The notes: generated from the letters alone by a model not told the origin. DNA of 64,000 nucleotides from Duganella sp. BuS-21 (GCA_041874725.1 CP097466.1:4774001-4838000), one strand, 5' to 3'. Counted from the first letter of the stretch, positions 18,801 to 28,240 are shown. Program-made: numbers and translations.

Positions 18801-18976
18801 ATCACTTCCGGGCTGCCGCCCGGGTACAGCGTCTGCACCTGGATGGTCGGGAAGTCTACCTGCGGCAGCGCCGACAACGGCAGGAACTTGAAGCCGACTA
18901 TGCCCGCCAGGACGATCGCCAGCATCAGCAGCGAAGTCGCTACCGGGCGCTGGATGAATGGTGCGGATGGACTCAT
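15857..18976 (-). CDS. mdtB: RND efflux permease subunit, MdtB-like
   Basis: 1039 residues, normal length for MdtB. RND features: [18 protein letters not shown] at the N-terminus, [16 protein letters not shown] in the fourth membrane segment, and a paired second half. In E. coli MdtB and MdtC assemble as a B2C trimer that exports novobiocin, deoxycholate and related compounds by proton antiport; substrates here are unknown. The start overlaps the mdtA stop (ATGA at 18973-18976). It is paralogous to the downstream mdtC, which reflects the standard duplication of this pump type. Confidence 0.93.
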   Translation of the reverse strand: MSPSAPFIQRPVATSLLMLAIVLAGIVGFKFLPLSALPQVDFPTIQVQTLYPGGSPEVMAQTVTAPLERQFGAMAGLSRMSSTSAAGVSIITLQFGLGQSLDVAEQEVQAAINAGNSLLPTDLPAPPVYAKVNPADAPVLTLAITSDSMPLTEVQNIVNTRLALKISQVSGVGLVTLSGGQRPAVRIQADTNALASYGLGLDTLRTAITAANANGAKGSFDGPTRAYSINANDQLVTAKDYKELILAYKNGAPVRLTDVAQVVDSAENVELGAWANTRQAIILNVQRQPGANVIATVDGIKARLPELQAGLPGAMHVEVLSDRTTGIRASVEHVEIELLLAVVLVVLVIFAFLHSIRATVIASLSVPISLIGTCGVMYLLGYSLNNLSLMALTIATGFVVDDAIVMIENIARYIEEGETPMAAALKGAKQIGFTIISLTVSLIAVLIPLLFMGDVVGRLFREFAISLAITILISAVVSLTLVPMMSARWLKSHADEKQSRFARRFQQFFDWVIGHYDTSLTWVIKHSGLTLLVALGTLLLTVLLYVVIPKGLFPTQDTGQLQARLETGKAISYAKMAELQQQAAKVILEDPDVNNLSSVVGVDAAHNTMLHTGSMLINLKHERIGSQQETIDRLRNRVAEIPGLTLYLQPTQDLTIDAESGPTQFRVSIEGADNATVNEWAAKLANQMRTKHEVRNVVSDVGASANAAYVTIDRDTASRLSVTAASIDDALYSAFGQRIVSTIFTETNQYRVILEARRDDITTPADLGNLQLKTGSGKPTPLSAVATVTERQAPLQITHVAQYPATTLGFDTAAGVSLGTAVDSIRDAAAEIKLPASVTLTFLGAAGAYQNSLSNQLWLILAAVICVYIVLGVLYESYIHPLTILSTLPSAGVGALLALLVTGQGLGVIGIIGIILLIGIVKKNAIMMIDFAIEAERDGGKSPREAIHQAALLRFRPILMTTLAALFAAVPLMFGWGEGSELRRPLGLAIFGGLIVSQMLTLYTTPVIYLGFDSLARRLRGKTAPAAAQSQAPAEGGAL

Positions 18977-20313
18977 TGCTTGGCCGCGCCTTCCTTGTTG
19001 CGGCGGCGATGTTCACCGGCCGGCGCTTCGCCCGCTCCGGCTGCGGCTGCGCCAGCGCCTTCGCGCTTGCCCTGACCGCCCTGCCCCGGCAGCGTCACTT
19101 TCGCGCCTTCCTTCAGGCGGTCGGCGCCTTCGGTAATCACCTGCTCGCCCAGTTTCAGGCCTTCGCTGATCTGCACCTTGTCCGCCGTGGAGGCGCCGCG
19201 CTTGACCGCGCGCACCGTGACCGTTTTGTCTTCCTTCAGCACATACACGAAATCGCCGCTGTTACCGTGACGGACCGCCGTCACCGGCACCATCACCGCA
19301 TCCTTGATGGTGCGCAGTTCCAGCCGCACGTTGACGAACTGGCTGGGGAACAGCGTCGCCTTGGCGTTGGCGAAGCGCGCCTTGGCCTTGACGGTGCCGG
19401 TCTGGGTATCGATCTGGTTGTCCAGCGCATAGAACTTGCCGCTGTCGAGCGTATTGACGCGGGTACGGTCCAGCGCCAGCGCCGGCAGGCTGGCGCCGTC
19501 GTTCACGCGCTGCGCCACTTCCGGCACGCTATCCTGCGGAATCGAGAACTCGACGTCGATCGGCGACAGCTGCGTGATGGTGGCGATGCCGGTGGTGTCG
19601 CCCGACCCCACCAGGTTGCCGATATCGACCGCGCGCAGACCCACGCGGCCGGAAATCGGCGCCACTACTTTGGTGTAGCCCAGATTGAGCCTGGCCGTGC
19701 CCTCGGATGCCTTGTCGGTCATGACCGTGCCCTCCAGCTGCTTGACCAGCGCCGCCTGGGTGTCGACGTCCTGGCGCGCGATCGAGTCCTGGCCCAACAG
19801 GGTACGGTAGCGGTTCAGCGTCAGCTTGGCGTTTTCCAGCTGTGCTTCATCGCGCTGACGGGTGCCGCTGGCCTGCATCAACGACATTTCGAATTGGCGC
19901 GGATCGATCTGCGCCAGCACCTGGCCGGCCTTGACCATCTGTCCTTCCTTGAACAGCACCTTTTGCAGGATGCCCGACACTTGCGGGCGCACCGTGGTGG
20001 TGGCTGCAGCGGTGACGGTGCCCAGCGCTTCCAGCGTCACTGGAATATCGAGCTTCTCGGCCGTGGCCACGCCCACCGTGGTGGCCGCGTTGCGCCGGCC
20101 GCCGCCCGCGCCTCCCGGCCCGCCGGGGCCGCCGGGACCGGGGCCGCCAGCGCCTTGTGCGCTGGCGCCGCCGGTGGCCGGCGGTTGATGGGTCAGATAC
20201 CAGGCCAGGCCGCCCAGCCCCGCCATGGCGGCGACGGCGATCACACTGCCGAGCAATTTACGGCTGCGTTTTGGCGGGTTGGCGTTCAAAGTCGGCTTGG
20301 CTGGTGCATCCAT
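18973..20313 (-). CDS. mdtA: RND efflux periplasmic adaptor, MdtA-like
   Basis: 446 residues from the ATG at 20313, which has AGGA five bases upstream; the frame opens further upstream to 20361 but without a better site. One N-terminal membrane anchor (about 20-40) is followed by a Gly/Pro-rich linker (about 55-80), then lipoyl-like, alpha-hairpin and beta-barrel domains of membrane-fusion proteins ([29 protein letters not shown]). A Gly/Ala/Lys-rich tail ends it. It links the permease trimer to the outer-membrane duct and is first in the operon. Confidence 0.93.
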   Translation of the reverse strand: MDAPAKPTLNANPPKRSRKLLGSVIAVAAMAGLGGLAWYLTHQPPATGGASAQGAGGPGPGGPGGPGGAGGGRRNAATTVGVATAEKLDIPVTLEALGTVTAAATTTVRPQVSGILQKVLFKEGQMVKAGQVLAQIDPRQFEMSLMQASGTRQRDEAQLENAKLTLNRYRTLLGQDSIARQDVDTQAALVKQLEGTVMTDKASEGTARLNLGYTKVVAPISGRVGLRAVDIGNLVGSGDTTGIATITQLSPIDVEFSIPQDSVPEVAQRVNDGASLPALALDRTRVNTLDSGKFYALDNQIDTQTGTVKAKARFANAKATLFPSQFVNVRLELRTIKDAVMVPVTAVRHGNSGDFVYVLKEDKTVTVRAVKRGASTADKVQISEGLKLGEQVITEGADRLKEGAKVTLPGQGGQGKREGAGAAAAGAGEAPAGEHRRRNKEGAAKQ

Positions 20314-20424
20314 CGTGGTCCTTTTTTTTGTAGACGTGCGTGTCCATGGCAAGTGCGCCATGGCCTCAATGCGTGGACTCTAGCATAGAGATTTGGCGAT
20401 GTCTGTGGGTCTGGGCGCGGCGGA

Positions 20425-20441
20425 TACAAACTCGCTACAAA
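20425..20441. promoter_or_regulatory. TACAAA-N5-TACAAA direct repeat
   Basis: TACAAA occurs at 20425-20430 and 20436-20441, an 11-bp period like that of OmpR-family regulator sites. It is in the divergent region between mdtA and the Spy-like gene, about 50 bp from a CpxR-type box. It could be a second regulator site on the mdtA side. Confidence 0.4.
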
Positions 20442-20474
20442 TCAAGGACTTTGCCAACCGCGCGTTAATCTAGC

Positions 20475-20489
20475 TTTACATATCTTTAC
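20475..20489 (-). promoter_or_regulatory. CpxR-type box GTAAA-N5-GTAAA
   Basis: On the minus strand the sequence reads GTAAAGATATGTAAA, an exact match to the E. coli CpxR consensus. It lies 71 bp from the start of the Spy/CpxP-like gene and about 160 bp from the mdtA start. Control of both sides by the adjacent two-component system is the natural reading, as CpxR and BaeR control spy and mdtABC in E. coli. Confidence 0.7.
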
Positions 20490-20559
20490 CGGCGCGACAT
20501 CGCTCCTCAACGCAAGCTGCGCATACTGAATTCACTGTCACCTTACCGAGGACCACATC

Positions 20560-20991
20560 ATGAAGTTCTTCAACCGCCAAACCATCGCCGCTTTTCTGCT
20601 GGGCTCCACGCTGGCCGTGGGTGTCGGCGCCTTTGCCGTCGAGCGTCACCACGGCGGCCACTCGCATATCAGCCGCCTGTATGCCGAAGTACAGGCCAGC
20701 GATGCGCAGAAAGCCAAGATCGACCCGCTGGTGAAAGCCGCCATGGCCGACCTCAAGCCGCTGCACGAACAGCTGCACCAGTTGCATAAACAGCTACTCC
20801 AGCAAGCCGGCGCACCGGTCATCGACCGCGCCGCGCTGGAAGCATCGCGCCAGCAAGGCCTGGCGCTGGCCGACCAGGGGTCGAAACGCCTGCTGCAGCT
20901 GGTGGCCGACATCGGCGACACGCTGACGCCGGAACAGCGCGGCAAGCTGGTCGAGCACCTGAGCCGCGGGCGCCGATTCCGCGCCATGTAA
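20560..20991 (+). CDS. Spy/CpxP-family periplasmic protein
   Basis: 143 residues. A signal peptide (MKFFNRQTIAAFLLGSTLAV...) is followed by a His-rich start of the mature chain (ERHHGGHSH) and a helical body with LTPEQRGKLVEHL near the end, the hallmark of the LTxxQ family. Spy and CpxP are envelope chaperones or stress-sensor modulators; the His cluster could bind metal. GAGGA precedes the ATG. It is 12 bp upstream of a response regulator gene, matching the cpxP-cpxRA arrangement. Confidence 0.85.
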   Translation: MKFFNRQTIAAFLLGSTLAVGVGAFAVERHHGGHSHISRLYAEVQASDAQKAKIDPLVKAAMADLKPLHEQLHQLHKQLLQQAGAPVIDRAALEASRQQGLALADQGSKRLLQLVADIGDTLTPEQRGKLVEHLSRGRRFRAM

Positions 20992-21003
20992 TAGAATGAC
21001 CGC

Positions 21004-21735
21004 ATGAATCCTGTAGACCGTATTTTGCTGGTAGAAGACGATCCCCGCCTGGCCGAAATGCTCATCGAGTATCTAAGCCAGGCGGGCTTTCGCGTTACCC
21101 ACGCGCCGACCGGCGCCGCCGCGATGACCCACATCGCCGCCGCCGAGATCGACGCCGTGATCCTCGACCTGATGCTGCCCGACATGGACGGCCTGGATGT
21201 CTGCCGCAAGCTGCGCACCAGTTCAGACGTGCCGGTGCTGATGCTGACCGCGCGCGGCGACGCCATCGACCGCATCGTCGGCCTGGAGATCGGCGCCGAC
21301 GACTATCTGCCCAAGCCGTTCGAGCCGCGCGAACTGCTGGCCCGCCTGCGCGCCATCCTGCGCCGCCGGGTCGACGTGCGTCACCTCGATACGCCGCGCA
21401 GCGCCGGCAGCGCGCGCGCCGCCGACGAATTCCTGCGTTTTGGCCGCCTGGAGATCGATCCGGCCGCCCACGCCGCCCGCCTCGACGGCGTGCCGTGTGA
21501 ACTGACGGCCTACCAGTTCGACCTGCTGCTGGTGCTGGCCAAACACGCCGGCCGCGTGCTGTCGCGCGATGCGCTGATGGACCTGCTCAAGGGCGAACCG
21601 CTGGAAGCCTTCGACCGCTCGATCGACGTCCATATGTCGCGCATCCGCGCGGCCGTGGAGGACGACCCGAAAAAGCCGCGCCGCATCATCACCGTGCGCG
21701 GCGCCGGCTACCTGTTCGCCAAGGTGCAGGACTGA
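21004..21735 (+). CDS. response regulator, CpxR/RstA-like
   Basis: 243 residues. Receiver domain with ED at 11-12, phosphoacceptor D55 in VILDLMLPDMDG, T in MLTARG and K in PKPF; the C-terminal winged helix runs from about 145 (LTAYQFDLLLVLAKH, ITVRGAGYLFA). A linker rich in Arg and Ala joins them. Its stop overlaps the kinase start by one base. With the Spy-like gene and the CpxR box upstream, it is best viewed as a Cpx-type envelope-stress regulator of the mdt operon and of itself. Confidence 0.9.
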   Translation: MNPVDRILLVEDDPRLAEMLIEYLSQAGFRVTHAPTGAAAMTHIAAAEIDAVILDLMLPDMDGLDVCRKLRTSSDVPVLMLTARGDAIDRIVGLEIGADDYLPKPFEPRELLARLRAILRRRVDVRHLDTPRSAGSARAADEFLRFGRLEIDPAAHAARLDGVPCELTAYQFDLLLVLAKHAGRVLSRDALMDLLKGEPLEAFDRSIDVHMSRIRAAVEDDPKKPRRIITVRGAGYLFAKVQD

Positions 21736-22988
21736 TGGGCCGCTTCAGCATGGGGCTGCCGCGCCTCTACTTCCGCTTCTACGTGGCGCTGCTGTTCATC
21801 CTGGTGCTGTTCGTCTTTGCGGTGATCATGATCTGGAACCGCAGCGGCAGCCCGCTGGAGCGCTCCAACAACACGCTGGCGCAGGTGATTCAGAACGTGC
21901 TGGCGCCGATCGATGCGCCGCCGGACATGCAGCAGGCCGCGCTGGCCCGCGTGGCCGAAGGCCTGAATGCGCACATGACGCTGTACACGCGCGACTGGCG
22001 GCCGCTGGCCGTGGTCGGTGAACAGATCCCCGCGCGCCACTGGCGGCGCCAGGGCGTGACCGGCCCGCCGCCGGAATCCTATGTGCGGCTGCCGGACGGC
22101 CGCCGCCTGCTGTCGAGCGAACCGCTGGGCTTCACCCGGCCCAAGGCCATGCTGCACAACGCCTTGCTGATGCTGGCGATCGGTATCGGCGTGGCGGCCT
22201 TCCCGCTGGTGCGGCATTTGACCAAGCGGCTGGAACGCCTGCAACACGGCGTGGAAAAGCTGGGCGCGGGCGACCTGACCGCGCGTGTGCCGGTCGAAGG
22301 CAAGGACGAAGTAGCGCGCCTGGCGCAAAGCTTCAACCGCGCGGCCGACCAGATCGAGCAATTGGTGGGCGCGCACAAGACGCTGCTGGCCAACGCCTCG
22401 CACGAACTGCGCACGCCGCTGGCGCGCATCCGCCTGGCGCTGGAGCTGATCCCGGAAGGCATCGATCCGAAACGGCGCGCGGGCCTGGAGCAGGACATCG
22501 CGGAACTGAACGACCTGTTGGACGAAATCCTGCTGGCCAGCCGCCTGGGCGCGCTGCAGGAGAACACGGACACGGAGGAACTGGACCTGCTGGCGCTGGC
22601 GGCGGAGGAATGCGCGCGCTACGACGACACCGATCTGGATGGCGAATCGGCCGTGGTACAAGGCGATCCTCGCCTGCTGCGCCGACTGCTGCGCAACCTG
22701 CTGGAGAACGCGCACCGCCACGGCGTGCCGCCGGCGAACGTGCAGATCACATGCGCCGATGGCGTGGCGACGTTGCGGGTATGGGATAAGGGGCCGGGCG
22801 TGCCGGATCCGGAATTCGAGCGGGTGTTCGAGCCCTTCTTCCGCCGGCGCGGCACGCTGGACAACACCGGCGCCGGACTTGGCCTGGCGCTGGTGCGCCA
22901 GATCGCCCGCCGGCACGGCGGCGAAGCGCGCTGCACCCTGATGAAAGATGGGCGCAGCTGCTTCGAAGTGACGCTGCCGCTGATGTAA
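21735..22988 (+). CDS. sensor histidine kinase, CpxA-like
   Basis: 417 residues. Two membrane segments (about 12-34 and 140-160) flank a periplasmic sensor of about 105 residues. HAMP follows, then HisKA with H223 in NASHELRTPLARIRLALELIP, and HATPase with RNLLENAHRHG, DKGPGVP and GAGLGLALVRQI. It is the partner of the regulator directly upstream. The start codon overlaps the last base of that gene. A repeat cluster with two hairpins follows its stop. Confidence 0.9.
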   Translation: MGRFSMGLPRLYFRFYVALLFILVLFVFAVIMIWNRSGSPLERSNNTLAQVIQNVLAPIDAPPDMQQAALARVAEGLNAHMTLYTRDWRPLAVVGEQIPARHWRRQGVTGPPPESYVRLPDGRRLLSSEPLGFTRPKAMLHNALLMLAIGIGVAAFPLVRHLTKRLERLQHGVEKLGAGDLTARVPVEGKDEVARLAQSFNRAADQIEQLVGAHKTLLANASHELRTPLARIRLALELIPEGIDPKRRAGLEQDIAELNDLLDEILLASRLGALQENTDTEELDLLALAAEECARYDDTDLDGESAVVQGDPRLLRRLLRNLLENAHRHGVPPANVQITCADGVATLRVWDKGPGVPDPEFERVFEPFFRRRGTLDNTGAGLGLALVRQIARRHGGEARCTLMKDGRSCFEVTLPLM

Positions 22989-22997
22989 CGTCGCCGC

Positions 22998-23054
22998 CGC
23001 CAGCTACCATCGCTCCCGCCAACTACCGTCGCTCCCGCCAATTACCGTCGCTCC
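22998..23054. repeat. three 19-bp tandem repeats
   Basis: Units at 22998-23016, 23017-23035 and 23036-23054 follow the pattern CGCCARCTACCRTCGCTCC with one or two changes each. They end in the left arm of the adjacent hairpin. Together with that hairpin they occupy the gap between two convergent genes. Confidence 0.8.
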
Positions 23055-23134
23055 CGCGCAGGCGGGAGCCCATGGAACGCTTGCTCAGCATGGGGGGAAT
23101 TCATGCAGTGCATGGATTCCCGCTTGCGCGGGAA
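23050..23134. repeat. paired palindromic repeats, intergenic REP-like element
   Basis: GCTCCCGC/GCGGGAGC (23050-23057 and 23062-23069) and TTCCCGC/GCGGGAA (23117-23123 and 23128-23134) are two short GC hairpins with 4-base loops. They are separated by a spacer holding CATGGA and its repeat. The form TTCCCGCNTGCGCGGGAA is common in dispersed bacterial intergenic repeats. Between convergent genes, it may also stop transcription from both sides. Confidence 0.65.
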
Positions 23135-23150
23135 CGACGGGGGAGGCAGG

Positions 23151-25043
23151 TTAAGGCGATTCGCACAGGCAGTGGGTGATGGCGGTGAACGGCTTGCGCT
23201 GCGCCGTCACTTCCGACAACCAGCCCATGTCATGCGCAATGCCGCTGGCCGCGCTTGGCGGCAGGCCGGTGGTGATGGCGGCGCCCAGCTTCAGCTGCGT
23301 CGCCACCTCCTGCACCACCGACTGCATGGCCGCCTTGGCCGTGCCGCCGCCCAGCATGTCGACGAAACGATCGAACTTGCTGATCTCACGCTCCACATAC
23401 ACCACGCGATAATCCGGCGCCAGCTTGGCGCGCGTGGCGGCCGACTTCAGCGCATCGCCATAGCTGCCCAGGCGATCCACCAGCCCGCGCTCCTTGGCTT
23501 GTGTACCGGTCCACACGCGGCCCTGCGCCACTTCATCGATCTTGGCCGGTGTGGTCTTGCGCGCAGCGGCAGCCTTGGTGGTGAACTCCGCATAAATATG
23601 ATTGATGCTGCCCTGGATCAGCTGACCAAGACGCGGGTCCAGTGGACGCAGCGGATTGCCGGCGTCGCCCAGCCAGGTGGTCGGCTGGCCGGCGGTGTGG
23701 ATGCCCAGCTTGTCGATCACCTTGTCGGCGGTCGGCAGGATGGCGAACACGCCGATCGAACCGGTGATGGTGTTCGGCTCGGCGATCACTTCATCGGACG
23801 ACATCGAAATCCAGTAGCCGCCGGAAGCGGCCACGTTGCCCATCGAGACCACCACCGGCTTGCCGGCGGCGCGCGTCAGTTCCAGCTCGCGGCGGATCAG
23901 CTCCGAGGCGAACGCGCTGCCGCCTGGCGAATCAACGCGCAGCACCAGCGCCTTGATATTGTCATCCTCGCGCGCGAGGCGTATCAGCTTGGAGGTCGAA
24001 TCGCCGCCGATCGCACCCGGACCTGCGCTGCCGTCGCTGATCTCACCCTGCGCCACGATCACGCCGACGGCGTCGCCGGTGTGCTTGCGCGGCACGCGGG
24101 CCAGGTAGTCATCGAAGCTGACCTGGCGGAAGCTCTTGCCCTCCTGGTCGGCGGCGCCGCGCTTGGTCATCATCTGGCGCAGTTCGTCCTTGGTTTTCAG
24201 GCCGTCGACAAACTTGGCCGACAACGACAGCTTGGCCAGGTCGCCGTTGACCGCCGCAACCTGCACCGGCAGATCGTCGATGGTCTTCATGATCTGCCCC
24301 TGCGGTAGCTTGCGCGCCTTTTCCACATTATCGGTGTACGAAGCCCACAGCGCATTGTTCAGGTAGGAATCGGCCTCGCTGGCGGCCTGCGACGGGCCAT
24401 TGGCGATGTAGGGCTCGGCGAAGCTCTTGTAGGTGCCGACGCGCAGCAGGTTAACCGTCACGCCCAGCTTGTCCAACGCGTCGCGGTAGTAGTTGCGATA
24501 ACGGCCGAAACCCTCGATCAGCACCATGCCCATCGGGTGCAGATAGACTTCGTTGGCATGCGCGGCCAGCAGGTACTGGCGCTGGTCGTAGCTCGAACCC
24601 CAGGCCACCACCGGCTTGCCGGAGGCCTTGAAGCGGTCGATGGCGCTGGCCACTTCGCGCAGCGACGCCTGGCCCGCGCCCTGCAGCTCGTCGGTCAGCA
24701 GCACGGCGGCGCCGACGTCGGGATCCTTGGCGGCCGCTTCCAGCACCGACAGCACGTCGCGCAGCTGGATCATCTTGTGTACTTCGCCGCCGCGCAGATT
24801 GGTCACCAGCGCATCGCGCGCGCTGACGCTCGACTGCTCGACCAGTTGGCCCTTCAGGTCCAGCACCAGCGTGGTCTTGGGCTGCAGGGGCTTCGCGCCG
24901 CCGCCGAACATCGCGTACAGCAGCACCAGTACAATAATCAGGAAGATCAGGTTCAGAACCGTGCGGCGGCCGGCGTCCAGCGCGCGCCAGAAAAAGGCGA
25001 AGCCCCTACGGATATACGAAAACGGTGATTGGCTCATCAACAC
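23151..25043 (-). CDS. sppA: signal peptide peptidase SppA, 67K type
   Basis: 630 residues, the long two-domain form. A membrane anchor lies near residues 30-50 (VLNLIFLIIVLVLLYAMF). The catalytic Lys is in VGTYKSFAEP of the first half and the catalytic Ser in ITGSIGVFAI of the second half. It degrades signal peptides left in the inner membrane after export. It is 13 bp downstream of the symporter gene and has GGAG before its ATG, so the two are probably cotranscribed. Confidence 0.93.
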   Translation of the reverse strand: MLMSQSPFSYIRRGFAFFWRALDAGRRTVLNLIFLIIVLVLLYAMFGGGAKPLQPKTTLVLDLKGQLVEQSSVSARDALVTNLRGGEVHKMIQLRDVLSVLEAAAKDPDVGAAVLLTDELQGAGQASLREVASAIDRFKASGKPVVAWGSSYDQRQYLLAAHANEVYLHPMGMVLIEGFGRYRNYYRDALDKLGVTVNLLRVGTYKSFAEPYIANGPSQAASEADSYLNNALWASYTDNVEKARKLPQGQIMKTIDDLPVQVAAVNGDLAKLSLSAKFVDGLKTKDELRQMMTKRGAADQEGKSFRQVSFDDYLARVPRKHTGDAVGVIVAQGEISDGSAGPGAIGGDSTSKLIRLAREDDNIKALVLRVDSPGGSAFASELIRRELELTRAAGKPVVVSMGNVAASGGYWISMSSDEVIAEPNTITGSIGVFAILPTADKVIDKLGIHTAGQPTTWLGDAGNPLRPLDPRLGQLIQGSINHIYAEFTTKAAAARKTTPAKIDEVAQGRVWTGTQAKERGLVDRLGSYGDALKSAATRAKLAPDYRVVYVEREISKFDRFVDMLGGGTAKAAMQSVVQEVATQLKLGAAITTGLPPSAASGIAHDMGWLSEVTAQRKPFTAITHCLCESP

Positions 25044-25056
25044 TCCAGTGGTTGCG

Positions 25057-26514
25057 TTATTTGCAATGATGATACTGCGTTTTTGAGATCAGCAGTAGCC
25101 CGGCAAAAACCAGTAATCCATTCAAGACTAGCAGCTCCAGCCCCATGCGGTAGGTCCCAAACAGCATTTCCTGATTGCAATCAATAACATAGCATAGCAA
25201 TGGTCCCGCCAACGCCACAGCCGGCACCCAGCGGTCGCGCAGCGCGCGGCGGGTCAGGATGCCAAAGGCGAACAGGCCAAGCAGCGGGCCGTAGGTATAG
25301 CCGGTCAGTTTCAGCACCAGGCCGACCATGCTGGCGTTGTCCACCCATTTAAACAGCAGCACCAGCATCAGGAAGATGGCGCAGAACGCCAGGTGCACGC
25401 GGTGGCGCAAGCTGACCTTGGCCGCTTCCGTCATATCGGTGCGGCGCTGCACGCCCAGGATGTCGATGCTGAACGAGGACGTCAACGCGGTCATGGCGCC
25501 GTCGGCGCTGGGGAACAGCGCCGAGATCAGGCCGATGAAGAAGATCAGCTGCAGCGCGGCCGGCATCTGCCCCATCACCACGGCCGGGAACAGCTTGTCG
25601 CCGGTGGCCGCTACACCGACCGTGGGCGCGTACAGGTACAGCAGCCCGCCGAGGAACATGAACAGGACCAGCACAGCCGTCAGTACAGCGGTCAGCAGCA
25701 GCATGTTCTTTTGCGCATCGCGCAGGGTGCGCACGGAGATATTCTTCTGCATGGTCTCCTGGTCCATGCCGGTCATGGCCAGCACGATGAAGAAGCCGGC
25801 CAGCACCTGCTTCCAGCAATACGCGGGACTGTCGACCGAGGTGGTGACCACGCGGGTCAGGCCGTGGGCCTGCATCTGGGTGATGCTGTCGAGCGGGCCG
25901 AGGTTCATCTCGTGCAGCAGCCAGCCGGCGCAGATCACCAGGCCCAGCACCATGCCGGTGGTTTGCAGGGTGTCGGTCCAGACGATGGTCTTGACGCCGC
26001 CTTCATAGGTGTAGAGCAGGATCATGGCCAGGATGACGATGGTGGTCAGCCAGAACGGCACACCCATGCTGTCAAGGATGGTGAGCTGCAGGATGTTCAC
26101 CACCAGGTACAGCCGCGCCGAGGCGCTCAGGGTGCGCGAGAGGATGAAGAACGCCGCACCGCTCTGGTAGGAGCGCGGACCGAGGCGTTGTTCAAGATAG
26201 GTGTAGATGGAGGTGAGCTTGAAGCGATAGTACAGCGGCAGCAGGATGAAGGCGACGGCGATGTAGCCGAGCACATAGCCGAGGATCACCTGCAGGTAGC
26301 CGAAGCCGTCGCGGCCGACGGCACCGGGCACGCTGATGAAGGTCACGCCGCTGAGCGTGGTGCCGACCATGCCGAAGGCCACCAGCATCCAGTTGCTGTT
26401 CTTGTTACCGATGAAGAAGCTGTCGTTGGTGGCGTTGCGGGAAGTGCGCCAGGCCACCAGCAGCAGCAAGCCGAAATAGGCGGAGACGAGGCAAAACAGG
26501 GAGACTGCGGACAT
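25057..26514 (-). CDS. sodium:solute symporter (SSS family)
   Basis: 485 residues from the ATG at 26514; a TTG at 26547 would add 11 residues. It has about 13 hydrophobic segments. SSS signatures include SFFIGNKNSNWMLVAFGMVGTT and the FPSADGAMTALTSSFSIDIL segment of the LeuT fold. It takes up an organic solute with Na+. Subfamily and substrate cannot be told from the sequence here. Directly upstream of sppA. Confidence 0.88.
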   Translation of the reverse strand: MSAVSLFCLVSAYFGLLLLVAWRTSRNATNDSFFIGNKNSNWMLVAFGMVGTTLSGVTFISVPGAVGRDGFGYLQVILGYVLGYIAVAFILLPLYYRFKLTSIYTYLEQRLGPRSYQSGAAFFILSRTLSASARLYLVVNILQLTILDSMGVPFWLTTIVILAMILLYTYEGGVKTIVWTDTLQTTGMVLGLVICAGWLLHEMNLGPLDSITQMQAHGLTRVVTTSVDSPAYCWKQVLAGFFIVLAMTGMDQETMQKNISVRTLRDAQKNMLLLTAVLTAVLVLFMFLGGLLYLYAPTVGVAATGDKLFPAVVMGQMPAALQLIFFIGLISALFPSADGAMTALTSSFSIDILGVQRRTDMTEAAKVSLRHRVHLAFCAIFLMLVLLFKWVDNASMVGLVLKLTGYTYGPLLGLFAFGILTRRALRDRWVPAVALAGPLLCYVIDCNQEMLFGTYRMGLELLVLNGLLVFAGLLLISKTQYHHCK

Positions 26515-26595
26515 GGGGTGAAAAGCGGAAAATTCGGATCGCCGCAATATACACTAACCGGCTGCGGCTGCTTTCACCCCCAAGCCAAACCTGGG

Positions 26596-26627
26596 GCCGG
26601 CCCACTGGGCCGGCGGGGCGAAGCCCC
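26596..26627. repeat. two adjacent GC hairpins
   Basis: GCCGGCCC/GGGCCGGC (26596-26603 and 26607-26614, 3-base loop) is followed at once by GGGGC/GCCCC (26615-26619 and 26623-26627). A GGTCTGACC motif follows at 26641-26649. The element fills the 153-bp gap between the MFS gene and the symporter gene on the minus strand. No T-run is next to it. It could slow or stop readthrough. Confidence 0.6.
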
Positions 26628-26667
26628 TATCCGGACCCTGGGTCTGACCCAAAACCGAAGTGCGGGT

Positions 26668-27876
26668 TTAGTGTGCCGGCACATGGACGCCGCTCCCCCT
26701 TACCCCGGCCGGGCGCGGGTTCAGGCGGTCCAGGCGTCCGCTCAGCGCGGTCAGGCCGAACGCGCTGAGCACCACCAGCGCGCCGATCCAGCCGGTATGG
26801 ATCAGTCCCAGATGCTCGACGATCAGGCCGCCACCCCAGGCACCGCCGGCGATGCCGAGGTTGAACGCCGCTATATTCAGGCCCGAAGCCACATCCACCG
26901 CACGCGGCGTGTAGTGCTCGGCCTGCTGCACCACATACACCTGCAGACCAGCCACGTTACCGAACGCCACCGCCCCCCACGCCAGCACCGTCGCCAGCAC
27001 CAGCCATTTGTACGGCGCCGTAAAGCTCAGCACCAGCAGCACCGCAGCCAAGCCCAGGAAGATGATCTTCAGCGCGCCCACCGGGCCGCGCTGGTCGGCC
27101 AGCCTGCCGCCCCAGATATTGCCCACTGCGACCGACACGCCATACACCAGCATCACCAGGCCCACCGCATTCACGCTGAAACCGGTGATATCGGTCAGGA
27201 TCGGCGCCAGGAAGGTGAAGGCCGTGAACGAACCGCCGTAGCCCAGCGCCGTGATGGCGTACACCAGCAGCAGACGCGGCTCGGCCAGCACTTTCAGCTG
27301 CTGCAGCAGCGAAGCCGGCTTGTTGTGGGCGATGGTCGACGGCACGAAGATCGCGCTGCCGATGATGGCCACCACGCCCAGCGCCGACACGGCCAGAAAG
27401 GTCTCGCGCCAGCCGAAATGCTGGCCAATGAACGTCCCCAGCGGCACGCCGGTCACCAGCGCCACGGTCAGGCCGGTGAACATGATGGCGATCGCGCTGG
27501 CCGCCTTCTCCTTCGGCACCAGCGAGGTAGCGATGGTCGAGCCGATCGAGAAAAACACGCCGTGCGCCAGGCCGGTAAGGATGCGAGCGATCACCAGCGA
27601 CTCATAGCCCGGCGCTTTCCAGGCCAGCAGGTTGCCGAGGGTGAACAGCACCATCAGCGACACCAGCAACAGCTTGCGTGGCACTTTGCCGCTGAGCGCG
27701 GTCAACACCGGGGCGCCGACCGCCACGCCCATGGCGTACAGGCTGACCAGCAAGCCGGCCGATGGCAGGTTCACGCCCAGATCGGCGGCGATGGTCGGCA
27801 GCAGGCCGACAATGACAAACTCGGTGGTCCCGATGGCAAACGCGCTGATGGTCAGCGCTAGCAGTGCAATTGGCAT
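26668..27876 (-). CDS. MFS transporter, AraJ/YdhP-like DHA1 family
   Basis: 402 residues with 12 predicted membrane segments. The first segment IALLALTISAFAIGTTEFVIVG and the following loop with ALSGKVPRK are typical of the bacterial DHA1 exporters related to AraJ, NepI and YdhP. Such proteins expel sugars, nucleosides or drugs. It stands alone, with no regulator gene beside it. The N-terminal ATG at 27876 is the only good start. Confidence 0.88.
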   Translation of the reverse strand: MPIALLALTISAFAIGTTEFVIVGLLPTIAADLGVNLPSAGLLVSLYAMGVAVGAPVLTALSGKVPRKLLLVSLMVLFTLGNLLAWKAPGYESLVIARILTGLAHGVFFSIGSTIATSLVPKEKAASAIAIMFTGLTVALVTGVPLGTFIGQHFGWRETFLAVSALGVVAIIGSAIFVPSTIAHNKPASLLQQLKVLAEPRLLLVYAITALGYGGSFTAFTFLAPILTDITGFSVNAVGLVMLVYGVSVAVGNIWGGRLADQRGPVGALKIIFLGLAAVLLVLSFTAPYKWLVLATVLAWGAVAFGNVAGLQVYVVQQAEHYTPRAVDVASGLNIAAFNLGIAGGAWGGGLIVEHLGLIHTGWIGALVVLSAFGLTALSGRLDRLNPRPAGVRGSGVHVPAH

Positions 27877-27982
27877 GACATAACTCCGTATAAGTTGATG
27901 TCATGCAGTATCGGGATTTTTACTAATGAGAAAAAGACAGGCCAGCCGAAAACATCTTTGCTTCACGCGCAATGATCGGTAC

Positions 27983-28240
27983 TCAAATATCCGATGAAAT
28001 GATGGCCAGGCGGCCGCCGCCCAGTTTGGCCGCCGACAGGTCGGCGGCGATTTCCTGGATACGCGCTTCATGCAGCGCGAACGCTTTCAGGCCAGATACC
28101 CGGCTGGCGCCGCCCAGCATCGCCAGCGCGCTGCCGGAAATGCGGCACTGGCGCCAGGAATCCACCACTTGCACGTCGAAGTCGATAAAATCGCCGTACG
28201 CGCTCTTCTGGACATTCCTCAAGCTCTGTTGCTGTTCCAT
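27983..28240 (-). CDS. small protein of unknown function
   Basis: 85 residues, soluble, no signal peptide; GGAGC five bases before the ATG supports the start. The segment DFDVQVVDSWRQCRISGSALAML suggests a small alpha/beta fold, loosely like DUF1488 proteins, but I cannot confirm that. It has one cysteine. It lies upstream of the MFS gene with a 106-bp gap and divergent from the DUF3820 gene. Confidence 0.65.
   Translation of the reverse strand: MEQQQSLRNVQKSAYGDFIDFDVQVVDSWRQCRISGSALAMLGGASRVSGLKAFALHEARIQEIAADLSAAKLGGGRLAIISSDI

Noticed and set aside
22998..23054. CRISPR array
   Set aside because: The three 19-bp units are directly contiguous with no spacers, and there are no cas genes.
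25393..27861. 822-codon plus-strand frame opposite the symporter and MFS genes
   Set aside because: It runs through two real genes and an intergenic hairpin; the product has the composition of antisense GC-rich DNA.
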